The translations under genes and the position numbers were made by a program. This document shows positions 5,855-11,642 of a DNA stretch of 11,642 nucleotides, piece after piece; the stretch's first letter is position 1; every line of letters starts with the position of its first letter. The stretch lies in assembly GCA_905373325.1 (NCBI GenBank), contig CAJPTB010000023.1:1-11642 (forward strand). The letters are read 5' to 3'. The notes below the pieces were generated by a model. It made no database searches. It worked only from the letters and a program-made list of their open reading frames with translations, and was not told where the DNA came from. The DNA is from an uncultured Ancrocorticia sp. (GTDB lineage Bacteria > Actinomycetota > Actinomycetes > Actinomycetales > Actinomycetaceae).

Positions 5855-6583
5855 ATGAAAGTGAAACCGCGCGGATCGTATGGGATCGACGCCGCCTACG
5901 TGCCGATCCTGTGGTTCATACCCGGAGTCATGTTCGCGTCCGCGACGCTCGGGGCGCTTGGCGGCAGCGCGTGGCAGCCAATCGTCTATGGGTTGCTGGC
6001 GATCCAGTTCCTTGGGGGGACGGCAATCTACCTGCACACCACACTTCGAGGAAAGTTTGCGGTTTGGCGCAAGATTCTAAGCGAAACCGACGACGCCGCC
6101 GTCGAGCGGATCCTCGACATGGGCTGTGGTCGCGGAGCAGTGATCGTCATGGCGGCTCAGCGCTTCCCCAAGGCGAAGCTGACGGGTGTGGACCTGTGGC
6201 GCAAATCCGACCAGTCCGGCAACGGAGAAGAGGCGGCCACTGCCAACGCGAAAGCCAACGGAGTCGATTCGCGCATCGATTTCGTCACGGGCGACATGGC
6301 CGAGCTTCCTTTCGAAGACGGCTCCTTCGATCTTGTCACCGCGAGCATGTCCATTCACAATATCCCGAAAGCCGAACGCCGCGCCCGGGCGATCCGGGAA
6401 GCGGTTCGCGTGCTCAAACCGGGCGGAAGGATCGTCATCGCGGATCTTAAAGCGATGGACGAGTATGCCGACGAGCTGTCGAAGCTCGGTCTGAAGGTCG
6501 AGGGGCCGAAGAGCCTCGGCTGGCAGGTCTGGTGGAGCGGACCCTGGGTGTCCAGCAAGATGCTGCGAGCCGCGGCCGAGTAG
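5855..6583 (+). CDS. Class I SAM-dependent methyltransferase with N-terminal membrane anchor
   Basis: This 242-residue protein transfers methyl groups from S-adenosylmethionine to an unknown acceptor. Two hydrophobic helices (about 15-35 and 41-62) tether it to the membrane. The catalytic Rossmann fold follows: motif I ILDMGCGRG (86-94), motif II acidic residue in GVDLW (111-115), TGDMAELPFEDGSFDLV (145-161, with the usual D-A/M-x-x-LPF pattern), an SIHNI post-motif (166-170) and VLKPGGRIVIAD (186-197). This resembles UbiE/type 11 methyltransferases. ATG 5855 has a strong AAGGAAG site (5845-5851). The acceptor may be lipid or membrane-associated given the anchor, but nothing nearby identifies it. 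A hairpin terminator lies at 6748-6784 beyond a repeat array. Confidence 0.9.
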   Translation: MKVKPRGSYGIDAAYVPILWFIPGVMFASATLGALGGSAWQPIVYGLLAIQFLGGTAIYLHTTLRGKFAVWRKILSETDDAAVERILDMGCGRGAVIVMAAQRFPKAKLTGVDLWRKSDQSGNGEEAATANAKANGVDSRIDFVTGDMAELPFEDGSFDLVTASMSIHNIPKAERRARAIREAVRVLKPGGRIVIADLKAMDEYADELSKLGLKVEGPKSLGWQVWWSGPWVSSKMLRAAAE

Positions 6584-6619
6584 CCGCGAGAACGCATCCC
6601 TCTGACGCTTGCCAGTCCT

Positions 6620-6749
6620 CTGCCTGCCCTTGGCGGCTCGCCTGCCTTCTGGCGCTTTGCCGCCTTTTGACAGTCCGCCGGCCTTCTGGCGCTTTGCCTA
6701 CTTTCGACGGTTTGCCCGCCTTTTGCCGTCTGTCTGCTCTTTGACGATT
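6620..6749. repeat. Seven degenerate ~19-bp tandem repeats
   Basis: Seven head-to-tail units can be laid out: 6620-6638, 6639-6657, 6658-6675, 6676-6694, 6695-6711, 6712-6730 and 6731-6749 (17-19 bases each). The loose theme is YTGCCNNCYTTYTGRCGNYTT. The array is also organised as a 37-bp higher-order repeat: an exact 18-mer occurs at 6644-6661 and again at 6681-6698. It begins 37 bases after the methyltransferase stop and runs into the terminator hairpin. Varying unit length argues against coding. Confidence 0.75.
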
Positions 6750-6784
6750 GGGGGTCGGTGCGGCTGCATCGCACCGACCCCCAA
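6748..6784. terminator. Strong hairpin, probable bidirectional terminator
   Basis: A perfect 15-bp G+C-rich stem (6748-6762 with 6770-6784) closes a 7-base loop. It lies between the convergent methyltransferase (+) and LRR-protein (-) genes. Neither side has a proper T-run, which is common for actinobacterial terminators. Confidence 0.8.
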
Positions 6785-6833
6785 GTCGCTTGCGCGTTGC
6801 GGCAGTTATCCGGCGCCGCTGCGCTCGCCGTTG

Positions 6834-9800
6834 TCACCCATGCAGTGCAAGGGTGTCGGGTGCCTTGTCCGCGAACACTCCGGAGAGGTAACGGGGAGCG
6901 CGCGCCACCTGCGACGAGTGCCCTCCCGCACCTTTCTGATCGAGGATTTGGAACGTTCCGTCGGAGACCAAGCCGATGGTGTCGGCCTTCTGACCCGAGA
7001 CCCAGCGCCCGGCCAACGCGACCTCCTTGCCGTCGCCTGCGGTGAACTCGCTCGTCGCTTTGCCGCCCGCCAGCCGATCGGTTAAGTAGAAGACGGCTCC
7101 GCGCCTGACTGCGAGGGTGTCCTTGCCATCCCCGTTCCAGTCGCCGACGACCGGGGTGTCGCCGTCGCGCCCGAACATGAACGTCGCTTCGGCATTGCCC
7201 CCTTCAAGCCCTGTGTTGAGGTAGAAGGTGTGCCCGCGGCGCACCGAGATCGTCTGGCTCCCGTCGCCGTCCCAGTCGCCCACCAAAGGCGTGTCGCCTG
7301 CACGGCCGTAGGAGAAGACGACGTCGGCCTTCCCTCCCCGAATCGAATTGACCAAATAGTAGGTGTTGCCGCGCTTGACTCCCGGGGTGGCGATTCCGTC
7401 GCCGTCCCAGTCGCCCACCAAAGGCGTGTCGCCTGCACGGCCGAAGAGCACTTCTTTGCCGCCGATGACGAACGCATTCTCGGCCGACGGCGCACCGGGC
7501 TGGGCGGTCGGCGACGCCGTGGCAGTCGGGCTGGACGTAGAAGTCGGGCTTGCCGTGGGCGAAGCGGTCGGAGAGGCCGTCGGTCCGTCAGAAGCGCTCG
7601 GCGACGAAGTCGGTGACGACGTTGCGGTCGGCGACGCCGTCGGCGAAGCGGTAGGGCTGATCGAGGGAGAAGCGCTCGGCGAGGCCGTCGGCGTCGGGCT
7701 CGGCGCCGGATCGTTGCTTGCAGTGACGTCCTTCTGAACTGTCAACTCCGTGTGGTCGCGGACCTCGACCTTGACCTTCTGACCAGAGGCGGGGATGTCA
7801 TCCGTCAAAGTCGCCTGGTAGCCGTCGCCCGCGGATTTCGCTTCAACCCAATCCGAGGCCTTCGTCGAACTGGAACCGACGGTGAGGATCCGCGCCTGGT
7901 GGGAACCCTCGGCCACACCGCCGCGGACGTTGACCGTAACGGTGACCTTCCCCTGAGAGGTTCGAGACTGTGTGGTCACGCTCATCGGCGCGTACCGTTT
8001 GAGCTGCTTGTTCGGATCCATGCCGACGCCCAACATCTTCTCCCGCGCCAGCTTCCACGCGGACGAACCGGGGTCGGCAGCCACGTAGAACACTGCCGCA
8101 GCTCTTCGCGCCTCGTTCCCCCACGTGCCGTTGCCTAGCTCGAGATTCTTCAAGGTGCTGGGCAGGACGAGGACCTTCGGCAAGCGGCCGTCCGTGTACC
8201 GAATGTCCGTCATTCCCTCGCCAAAGTATGCCGACACGGTTTCATTCGAGTTCCCATAGGTCTGATCGTACTTTCCGTTCTTGCCTCCGCGCACGATGAT
8301 CCGCTCGGGAGTCCTTCCGGTGAAGGCTCTGTCAATTGACGTGATTTGAGTCCCGAAATCGACCTTGTGAAGGGAATCAACTCTGTTGAAGCCGCTGACG
8401 ACCTCTAAACTGTCGGGGAAATCAACGTTGCTCAGATTTGTTGCGTCCTCGAAAGAACGGCTTCCCAATGTCTTGAGACCCTCTGGCAGGTGGAGTGAGC
8501 GCATAGACGTAACGCCGAAGAACGCAGAGTCTCCGATCGCCACGGTGCCGTCCTTGACTCGAACGTCTGAGCCCACGGAGCCCTCGGCACACGCAATGAG
8601 GTGCATGCCGTTCTCGCGTTTGGCGTAGAGCATCTTGCGCGAATCGTCGCTAAAGACGGGGTTGCCTTCTGCCACCTCTATCGAGCGAAGCTTCGGTGTG
8701 TCTGCGAGAGCCGCTTGGTCTAAAGTCACCAGTCCAGAACCGAAGCGGATCTCGAGAAGGCTGTGGTTGGCACAGAAGGCGCGCTCGCCAATCGTCACCA
8801 GAGAGTCCGGCGTCTTCACTTTTTCCAATCCTGAATAGAAGAAGGCAAAGGCGCCGATCTCCTTCAGCCTGTTTAGCTCGGGATGCAAGTCGACGGTCTT
8901 AAGCGCCGAATCGTTTGAAAAGGCGGACGCGCCGATCTTGACGGCGCCTCCGACGTCGGCGCTTTCCAAATTGGTGCATTCCGAAAAGGCGTTCTCGCCG
9001 ATGCTCTCGACGCTAGAGGGAAGCTCCAGCCGCTTGAGAGCCGAATGGCTGAAAGCGAAGTTGCCGATGGTTCGAACGCTGCTTGGGAAATCGATCTCCT
9101 TGAAATCGGAGCCCGAGAACGCACTGTTGGCGATCTCTCTCACGCCGGCCGGCACTCTGTATTTTTTCACCGTGTCGTTGTCGAAAGTGCGGCCTAGGGG
9201 AATCGCGATGAGCTTGGTGCCTTCCCCGTTGAACAGCACATTGGCGATTATCTTGTAGTTTGGGTTTTCCTGGGAAACGGTGATCGTCTTAAGAGATTTG
9301 GTTCCGAAGAACGAACCGTCAAGCTGATCGGGCCCTACGCCCTTGCCGATGTGAAGGGTCACAAGTTTTCTCATGGCCCTCATCGCGCCTTTGGCTTCGA
9401 CGACCGAATCGGGAATCGTCAGATCGGTGATGTCTGTGCCTGCAAAAGCCCCATCGCCAATGGACTTCAAATCCTTGTTGAAGGTCACTTTGGTCAAGTG
9501 CGAGCGGTCGAATGCGTTCTCGCCGATCGACTCCATTCCCGCGGGGAAAGTCACTTCCCTCATCGGCGAGTACCAGAAAGCATACCGGCCGATAGCCTTG
9601 AGTTTCGAAGGAAAGCCCGTCGATACCTGTCCGTCCGCCCCAACGACCTTGAGAGCCTTGAATTTGCCTGCTCTGCCGAACGCCCTGTATCCGATCTTCT
9701 CAACGTTGTCCGAGATGGCGACGTCGCTGAGGAGGTTCGAGCGGAAGAAGGCCTCGTCGGAAATCTCCGTCAACCCTGCGGGCAGCGAAATCTTCCGAAT

Positions 9801-10505
9801 CCCGCTTCGGCTGAAAACCGCTCGCCCGAGTGAGGTCACCGAACGCGGGAGGGCCGTCTCCTTCAAGGCACTCGTTCTGTAAAAGGCGAGCTCGCCGATC
9901 TTGGCCAGTTGGCTCGGTTTGGCGTCGGTGTCTTCGAATTCGACCGTCGTCAGTGAGCTGCAGCCGAAGAAGGCTCCCTTTTCGATCTCGACGACGGTGG
10001 CGGGGACCTTCGCCTTCACGACGCCGGTTTTCTTGAAGGCGTACTCACCGATGACTTTGACGGAGTCGGGGATCGTCACGTCCGTGGCCGAACCCTTGTA
10101 TCGCACGAGCTTCCCGCTGCCGTCGATGTCGAAATCCCCGGTCGGCGTAGAAGGCGTGTCAGCGGGCGTCGCGCCTGCGCTCGGGGCGTCCGCCGGAGTC
10201 GCGCCGGGGGATCCCGGAGAGGCTTTGTTTTCGGTGTTGTTCGAAGGCTCTTGCGAGGGGCCCTCGGACTCTTCCGGCGTCGGGGATTCTGACTGCGGCG
10301 AAGCGCCGTCGGGATCGTCCGAGTTGTTCTGGCCGTTCGGGTCGTCGGTTCTGTCTGCAGGGAAATGAGAGCCTAGAACGGTCGCAGCCGTCAAGGCGTC
10401 GGCGCCCTGTGTGGCCGCAGTCGCCGTTGGGGCCAACGCAGATGCGACCACGGCGAAAGCGGCGAAAGCCGCAGTGTAAGAGAATCTCTTAAAAGAGGTG
10501 GACAT
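6834..10505 (-). CDS. Secreted BspA-like leucine-rich-repeat protein with C-terminal FG-GAP/VCBS-like repeats
   Basis: This 1223-residue exported protein is probably a surface or matrix adhesin. Order of parts: signal peptide (1-31, FKRF then an Ala-rich core); acidic, Pro/Ser-rich spacer (about 45-123); many ~23-residue LRR_5/BspA repeats (about 125-800; theme LPxSVxxIGExAFxxxxL); an Ig-like beta segment (about 838-930); a Ser/Thr/Pro linker (931-1004); and four 45-residue repeats starting near 1021, 1066, 1111 and 1156. The first three of these carry GDWDGDG or GDWNGDG, calcium-loop-like motifs of FG-GAP/VCBS type; the last is degenerate. There is no LPxTG and no C-terminal membrane helix, so sortase anchoring is excluded and the tail repeats may hold it to the wall, or it is released. 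ATG 10505 is chosen over ATG 10517 because GGAGG (10511-10515) is 5 bases before it and overlaps the earlier ATG. BspA LRRs bind host or bacterial proteins in known cases. Confidence 0.92.
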   Translation of the reverse strand: MSTSFKRFSYTAAFAAFAVVASALAPTATAATQGADALTAATVLGSHFPADRTDDPNGQNNSDDPDGASPQSESPTPEESEGPSQEPSNNTENKASPGSPGATPADAPSAGATPADTPSTPTGDFDIDGSGKLVRYKGSATDVTIPDSVKVIGEYAFKKTGVVKAKVPATVVEIEKGAFFGCSSLTTVEFEDTDAKPSQLAKIGELAFYRTSALKETALPRSVTSLGRAVFSRSGIRKISLPAGLTEISDEAFFRSNLLSDVAISDNVEKIGYRAFGRAGKFKALKVVGADGQVSTGFPSKLKAIGRYAFWYSPMREVTFPAGMESIGENAFDRSHLTKVTFNKDLKSIGDGAFAGTDITDLTIPDSVVEAKGAMRAMRKLVTLHIGKGVGPDQLDGSFFGTKSLKTITVSQENPNYKIIANVLFNGEGTKLIAIPLGRTFDNDTVKKYRVPAGVREIANSAFSGSDFKEIDFPSSVRTIGNFAFSHSALKRLELPSSVESIGENAFSECTNLESADVGGAVKIGASAFSNDSALKTVDLHPELNRLKEIGAFAFFYSGLEKVKTPDSLVTIGERAFCANHSLLEIRFGSGLVTLDQAALADTPKLRSIEVAEGNPVFSDDSRKMLYAKRENGMHLIACAEGSVGSDVRVKDGTVAIGDSAFFGVTSMRSLHLPEGLKTLGSRSFEDATNLSNVDFPDSLEVVSGFNRVDSLHKVDFGTQITSIDRAFTGRTPERIIVRGGKNGKYDQTYGNSNETVSAYFGEGMTDIRYTDGRLPKVLVLPSTLKNLELGNGTWGNEARRAAAVFYVAADPGSSAWKLAREKMLGVGMDPNKQLKRYAPMSVTTQSRTSQGKVTVTVNVRGGVAEGSHQARILTVGSSSTKASDWVEAKSAGDGYQATLTDDIPASGQKVKVEVRDHTELTVQKDVTASNDPAPSPTPTASPSASPSISPTASPTASPTATSSPTSSPSASDGPTASPTASPTASPTSTSSPTATASPTAQPGAPSAENAFVIGGKEVLFGRAGDTPLVGDWDGDGIATPGVKRGNTYYLVNSIRGGKADVVFSYGRAGDTPLVGDWDGDGSQTISVRRGHTFYLNTGLEGGNAEATFMFGRDGDTPVVGDWNGDGKDTLAVRRGAVFYLTDRLAGGKATSEFTAGDGKEVALAGRWVSGQKADTIGLVSDGTFQILDQKGAGGHSSQVARAPRYLSGVFADKAPDTLALHG
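7261..7443 (-). repeat. Two identical 48-bp copies, 135 bp apart, inside the LRR-protein gene
   Basis: Bases 7261-7308 and 7396-7443 are identical. The 135-bp offset equals one 45-residue C-terminal repeat unit, and the copies encode GRAGDTPLVGDWDGDG. Unbroken identity at third positions suggests recent duplication or gene conversion. Confidence 0.85.
7494..7715 (-). repeat. Low-complexity Ser/Thr/Pro linker-coding repeat
   Basis: This region encodes residues 931-1004, almost entirely S, T, P and A in SPT/SAS triplets. At DNA level it is a 9-bp-based, GTCGGCGACGCC-like degenerate repeat. Length changes in multiples of 3 would keep the frame. Confidence 0.8.
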
Positions 10506-10510
10506 GATTC

Positions 10511-10515
10511 CCTCC
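10511..10515 (-). promoter_or_regulatory. Ribosome-binding site that fixes the LRR-protein start
   Basis: GGAGG on the minus strand is followed by a 5-base spacer and ATG 10505. An upstream in-frame ATG (10515-10517) overlaps this site and has no Shine-Dalgarno of its own. Confidence 0.8.
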
Positions 10516-10562
10516 ATATAGTGACAATGAAGGCGTGCAAATGAGCGCGCATGGGGAGTGTG

Positions 10563-10578
10563 GTGGCGTCTCCGCCAC
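10563..10578 (-). other. Leader hairpin near the LRR-protein start
   Basis: GTGGCG (10563-10568) pairs with CGCCAC (10573-10578) across a 4-base loop. It would lie about 60 nt upstream of the start codon in the minus-strand transcript. Confidence 0.5.
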
Positions 10579-10616
10579 GTTTGTGAGGCAATTTAAACTC
10601 TAGTCCGAGCCACTGC

Positions 10617-10634
10617 CGTGTCTGTCAGTACACG
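10617..10634 (-). other. Short hairpin next to the nested element
   Basis: CGTGT (10617-10621) pairs with ACACG (10630-10634) around an 8-base loop. Flanking GC pairs (10615-10616 with 10637-10638) could extend it, but they would compete with the neighbouring 10636-10687 stem. Confidence 0.35.
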
Positions 10635-10635
10635 C

Positions 10636-10687
10636 GGCGAGGTGAAAAGCGCGGTTTTGCGCGAGACATTGCGTCTCGCACCTCGCC
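10636..10687 (-). ncRNA. Candidate structured RNA element, nested three-stem fold
   Basis: An outer 8-bp stem, GGCGAGGT (10636-10643) with ACCTCGCC (10680-10687), encloses two inner hairpins. One is GCGC (10649-10652) with GCGC (10659-10662). The other is GCGAGAC (10661-10667) with GTCTCGC (10673-10679), loop 5. The last directly abuts the outer stem, giving a compact junction-like fold in 52 nt. Positions 10661-10662 are shared, so the two inner stems compete by two pairs. On the minus strand it would lie in the LRR-gene leader, about 130-180 nt before the start codon. I recognise no known riboswitch family; it could also act from the plus strand or as DNA. Confidence 0.4.
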
Positions 10688-10707
10688 TGGGCGGCCGTCG
10701 CCGCGAG

Positions 10708-10720
10708 GAACTCGGAGTTC
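10708..10720. promoter_or_regulatory. 13-bp odd-centred palindrome GAACTC-G-GAGTTC
   Basis: This is a perfect inverted repeat around one central base. It lies between the nested element and the candidate minus-strand promoter, so it could be a downstream operator. Confidence 0.35.
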
Positions 10721-10744
10721 TGTTTCAGTTACACATTTTCCTCC

Positions 10745-10773
10745 ACATTAGAGGCAGGCGGTGAAGCGTTTAA
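10745..10773 (-). promoter_or_regulatory. Weak candidate promoter for the LRR-protein gene
   Basis: On the minus strand, TTAAAC (10768-10773) is followed after 17 bases by TAATGT (10745-10750), a TANNNT-type -10. Each hexamer matches the sigma-70 consensus at only 3 of 6 positions. If used, the leader would be about 235 nt and include the nested element. Confidence 0.25.
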
Positions 10774-10812
10774 GGGTGAGCGACGCGGCATCCCTGCCGC
10801 TTTAGAACGCTT
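10764..10812. other. Nested inverted repeat
   Basis: AAGCGTT (10764-10770) pairs with AACGCTT (10806-10812), extended by TAA/TTA past a one-base bulge. Inside is GCGGCA (10785-10790) with TGCCGC (10795-10800), loop TCCC. It overlaps the candidate minus-strand promoter and could be an operator or a terminator-like element. Confidence 0.45.
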
Positions 10813-10827
10813 TGATCCTATACCGTT

Positions 10828-10843
10828 TCGACGTTCGCGTCGA
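10828..10843. other. Hairpin with TTCG tetraloop
   Basis: TCGACG (10828-10833) pairs with CGTCGA (10838-10843) around TTCG. UUCG is an unusually stable RNA tetraloop when read on the plus strand. Confidence 0.4.
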
Positions 10844-10856
10844 TGGATTTCAATAC

Positions 10857-10878
10857 CCATCTTTTCAGTTGAAAATGG
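10857..10878. repeat. A/T-rich inverted repeat
   Basis: TTTTCA (10862-10867) and TGAAAA (10870-10875) are reverse complements two bases apart. Outer CCA/TGG (10857-10859 and 10876-10878) extend it with a small bulge. Confidence 0.4.
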
Positions 10879-11005
10879 AACGTCGAACTGATCGGCATTC
10901 GTTCATTGATGGAGCGGCTTATGCTCTGAATCCCTTCCGCACACCCCTTCGATTTCCGGGGCCAAGGGCTTCGATCGACGCGGCAAGAGCAAACAAAGGC
11001 GGTCG

Positions 11006-11060
11006 CGGCTCGATCGTTTCATCCGGCTCGATCGTTTCATCCGGCTCGATCGTTTCAATC
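11006..11060. repeat. Three tandem 18/19-bp repeats upstream of the GNAT gene
   Basis: CGGCTCGATCGTTTCATC occurs at 11006-11023 and 11024-11041, and with one extra A at 11042-11060. Each unit has a CGATCG palindromic core. The third unit covers the expected -35 position of the GNAT promoter, so these look like iterated regulator sites. Confidence 0.85.
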
Positions 11061-11064
11061 CTGG

Positions 11065-11070
11065 TAGTTT
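11065..11070 (+). promoter_or_regulatory. -10 box placed for a leaderless GNAT mRNA
   Basis: TAGTTT (a TANNNT -10) ends 7 bases before the GTG at 11077, which would therefore be the transcription start. No Shine-Dalgarno is present before that GTG, consistent with a leaderless transcript. The -35 would fall in the first bases of the third tandem repeat. Confidence 0.45.
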
Positions 11071-11076
11071 GGACGG

Positions 11077-11577
11077 GTGGAAGCCTCCGACCTGACCTTT
11101 AGACCTCTGTCGTCTTCAGACCGCAAGCTCATGCGAGCGGCGACGCTCGCGAACATGAACTGGACCGGCTCGCGCAGATTCACCTACGCCGACATCGATT
11201 CGACGCCGGAGTTCAGCCACTACTTCCGATTCGACGAGGAGTCAGGCGATTTCGGGCTGGCCGCCGAATCAAACGGACGGCTCGTCGGCCTGGCGTGGCT
11301 GACGTTCTTCGATGCAACGGATCCGGGCTTCGGCTACATAGCGGACGGCGTTCCAGAATTGAGCATTTCCGTGTGGGACGGCTACCGACGCCGCGGCGTC
11401 GGCCGTTCGCTTCTGCGCGCGCTCCTCGGCGAGGCACGGAATCGCCGCATTGAGCGGGTGTCTCTTAGCGTCGAAGAGGGAAACGGCGCCGTCGACCTCT
11501 ACAAGCAGTGCGGCTTCGCGCCCGTAGAAGGCAACCCCTACAACGCCTACATCGTTGATCTCGAGTCTGTCGCTTGA
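11077..11577 (+). CDS. GNAT-family N-acetyltransferase
   Basis: This 166-residue acetyl-CoA-dependent acetyltransferase has an unknown acceptor. Seen: beta-strand GRLVGLAWLTFF (67-78), motif A ISVWDGYRRRGVGRSLLRAL (97-116) with the acetyl-CoA pyrophosphate-binding R-R-G-V-G-R loop, ISVW-type strand beta-4, and motif B NGAVDLYKQCGF (136-147), where AxxLYxxxGF is typical. The length is normal for a single GNAT domain. GTG 11077 is chosen because the conserved first strand (LTFRPLSSSD) starts at residue 6 and a -10 box is placed as for a leaderless message; no ribosome site is visible. The gene is divergent from the LRR-protein gene. A 19-bp tandem repeat follows its stop. RimI-like protein acetylation or small-molecule acetylation are both possible. 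Confidence 0.9.
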   Translation: MEASDLTFRPLSSSDRKLMRAATLANMNWTGSRRFTYADIDSTPEFSHYFRFDEESGDFGLAAESNGRLVGLAWLTFFDATDPGFGYIADGVPELSISVWDGYRRRGVGRSLLRALLGEARNRRIERVSLSVEEGNGAVDLYKQCGFAPVEGNPYNAYIVDLESVA

Positions 11578-11581
11578 TCGC

Positions 11582-11638
11582 CTGCCTCTCGCTCAATCTT
11601 CTGCCTCTCGCTCAACCTCCGCCTCCCGCCATTTCCTT
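11582..11638. repeat. 19-bp tandem repeat after the GNAT stop codon
   Basis: Two near-identical 19-base units (11582-11600 and 11601-11619; they share CTGCCTCTCGCTCAA and differ near the end) are followed by a degenerate third (11620-11638). The array starts 5 bases after the stop and may continue beyond the window. It shares unit length, the CTGCCT opening and gene-end position with the array at 6620-6749. Confidence 0.7.
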
Positions 11639-11642
11639 GGGC

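Larger units (their letters stand above)
10506..11076. other. 571-bp divergent intergenic region dense in inverted repeats
   Basis: This lies between divergently oriented LRR-protein (-) and GNAT (+) genes. I see no convincing protein gene. Minus-strand hairpins occur at 10563-10578, 10617-10634, 10636-10687 (nested), 10764-10812, 10828-10843 and 10857-10878, plus a short palindrome at 10708-10720. The GNAT-proximal part has an 18-bp tandem repeat (11006-11060) and a -10 box. The stretch 10880-11005 shows nothing clear except TCGATCGA near 10974, related to the core of the tandem repeat. Confidence 0.7.

Noticed and set aside
6355..6837. Minus-strand frame through the ~19-bp array encoding Lys/Gln/Arg-rich repeats
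   Set aside because: It overlaps the methyltransferase gene, and the repeat units are 17-19 bases, so no amino-acid periodicity is maintained.
9351..9882. Plus-strand frames antisense to the LRR repeats
   Set aside because: They mirror the regular LRR codon pattern of the minus-strand gene and have no independent start signals or domains.
11006..11060. Short CRISPR array
   Set aside because: The repeats are directly adjacent with no spacers, and are only 18-19 bases long.
10812..11102. 96-residue plus-strand frame upstream of the GNAT gene
   Set aside because: It runs through the hairpins and the tandem repeat (giving GSIVSS repeats), overlaps the GNAT start and has no recognisable domain or ribosome site.

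Overview
The window looks like chromosomal DNA from a high-GC Gram-positive actinobacterium. I infer this from strong G/C bias at third codon positions in most genes, frequent GTG starts with ATGA/GTGA stop-start overlaps, a possibly leaderless GTG gene, and a secreted BspA-like leucine-rich-repeat protein ending in actinobacterial-style GDWDGDG repeats. An Actinomycetaceae-like host is plausible, but no rRNA or other marker gene is present to confirm it.

Layout. (1) Positions 1-1627 hold the 3' part of an ABC-transporter ATPase gene, an ABC-2 permease gene and a small XRE-type regulator, overlapping by 4 bases at each junction and so forming a translationally coupled operon. (2) About 1640-4800 is visibly more A+T-rich than either side and reads as acquired DNA. 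It holds an intergenic stretch with palindromes, an orphan C-terminal domain of an adenylate-forming (acyl-CoA ligase/NRPS A-domain type) enzyme, an ArsR-family repressor and a 14-helix DHA2-type MFS exporter. A 7-8-7 inverted repeat lies between repressor and exporter. (3) From 4867 the high-GC backbone returns, with an M50B-like membrane metalloprotease, an in-frame open stretch lacking any start codon, and a methyltransferase with two N-terminal membrane helices. (4) Positions 6584-6833 carry a degenerate ~19-bp tandem repeat and a 15-bp-stem hairpin that fits a terminator shared by convergent genes. (5) The minus strand from 10505 to 6834 encodes a 1223-residue secreted protein: signal peptide, acidic/Pro-rich linker, BspA-type LRRs, an Ig-like segment, a Ser/Thr/Pro linker and four 45-residue FG-GAP/VCBS-like repeats. 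(6) Its upstream region (10506-11076) is crowded with inverted repeats, including a nested three-stem element. (7) A GNAT acetyltransferase follows at 11077. It is preceded by three 18/19-bp tandem repeats abutting a well-placed -10 box, and followed by a second 19-bp tandem array.

How the genes may work together. The ABC operon and the ArsR/MFS pair are each self-contained regulator-plus-exporter modules. The protease, methyltransferase and GNAT genes show no obvious pathway link. The large LRR protein is probably a surface or secreted interaction protein. No complete new multi-gene system is evident. The least explained signals are the structured upstream region of the LRR gene, the repeat-decorated GNAT promoter, and the ~19-bp arrays found just after the stop codons of two unrelated genes.
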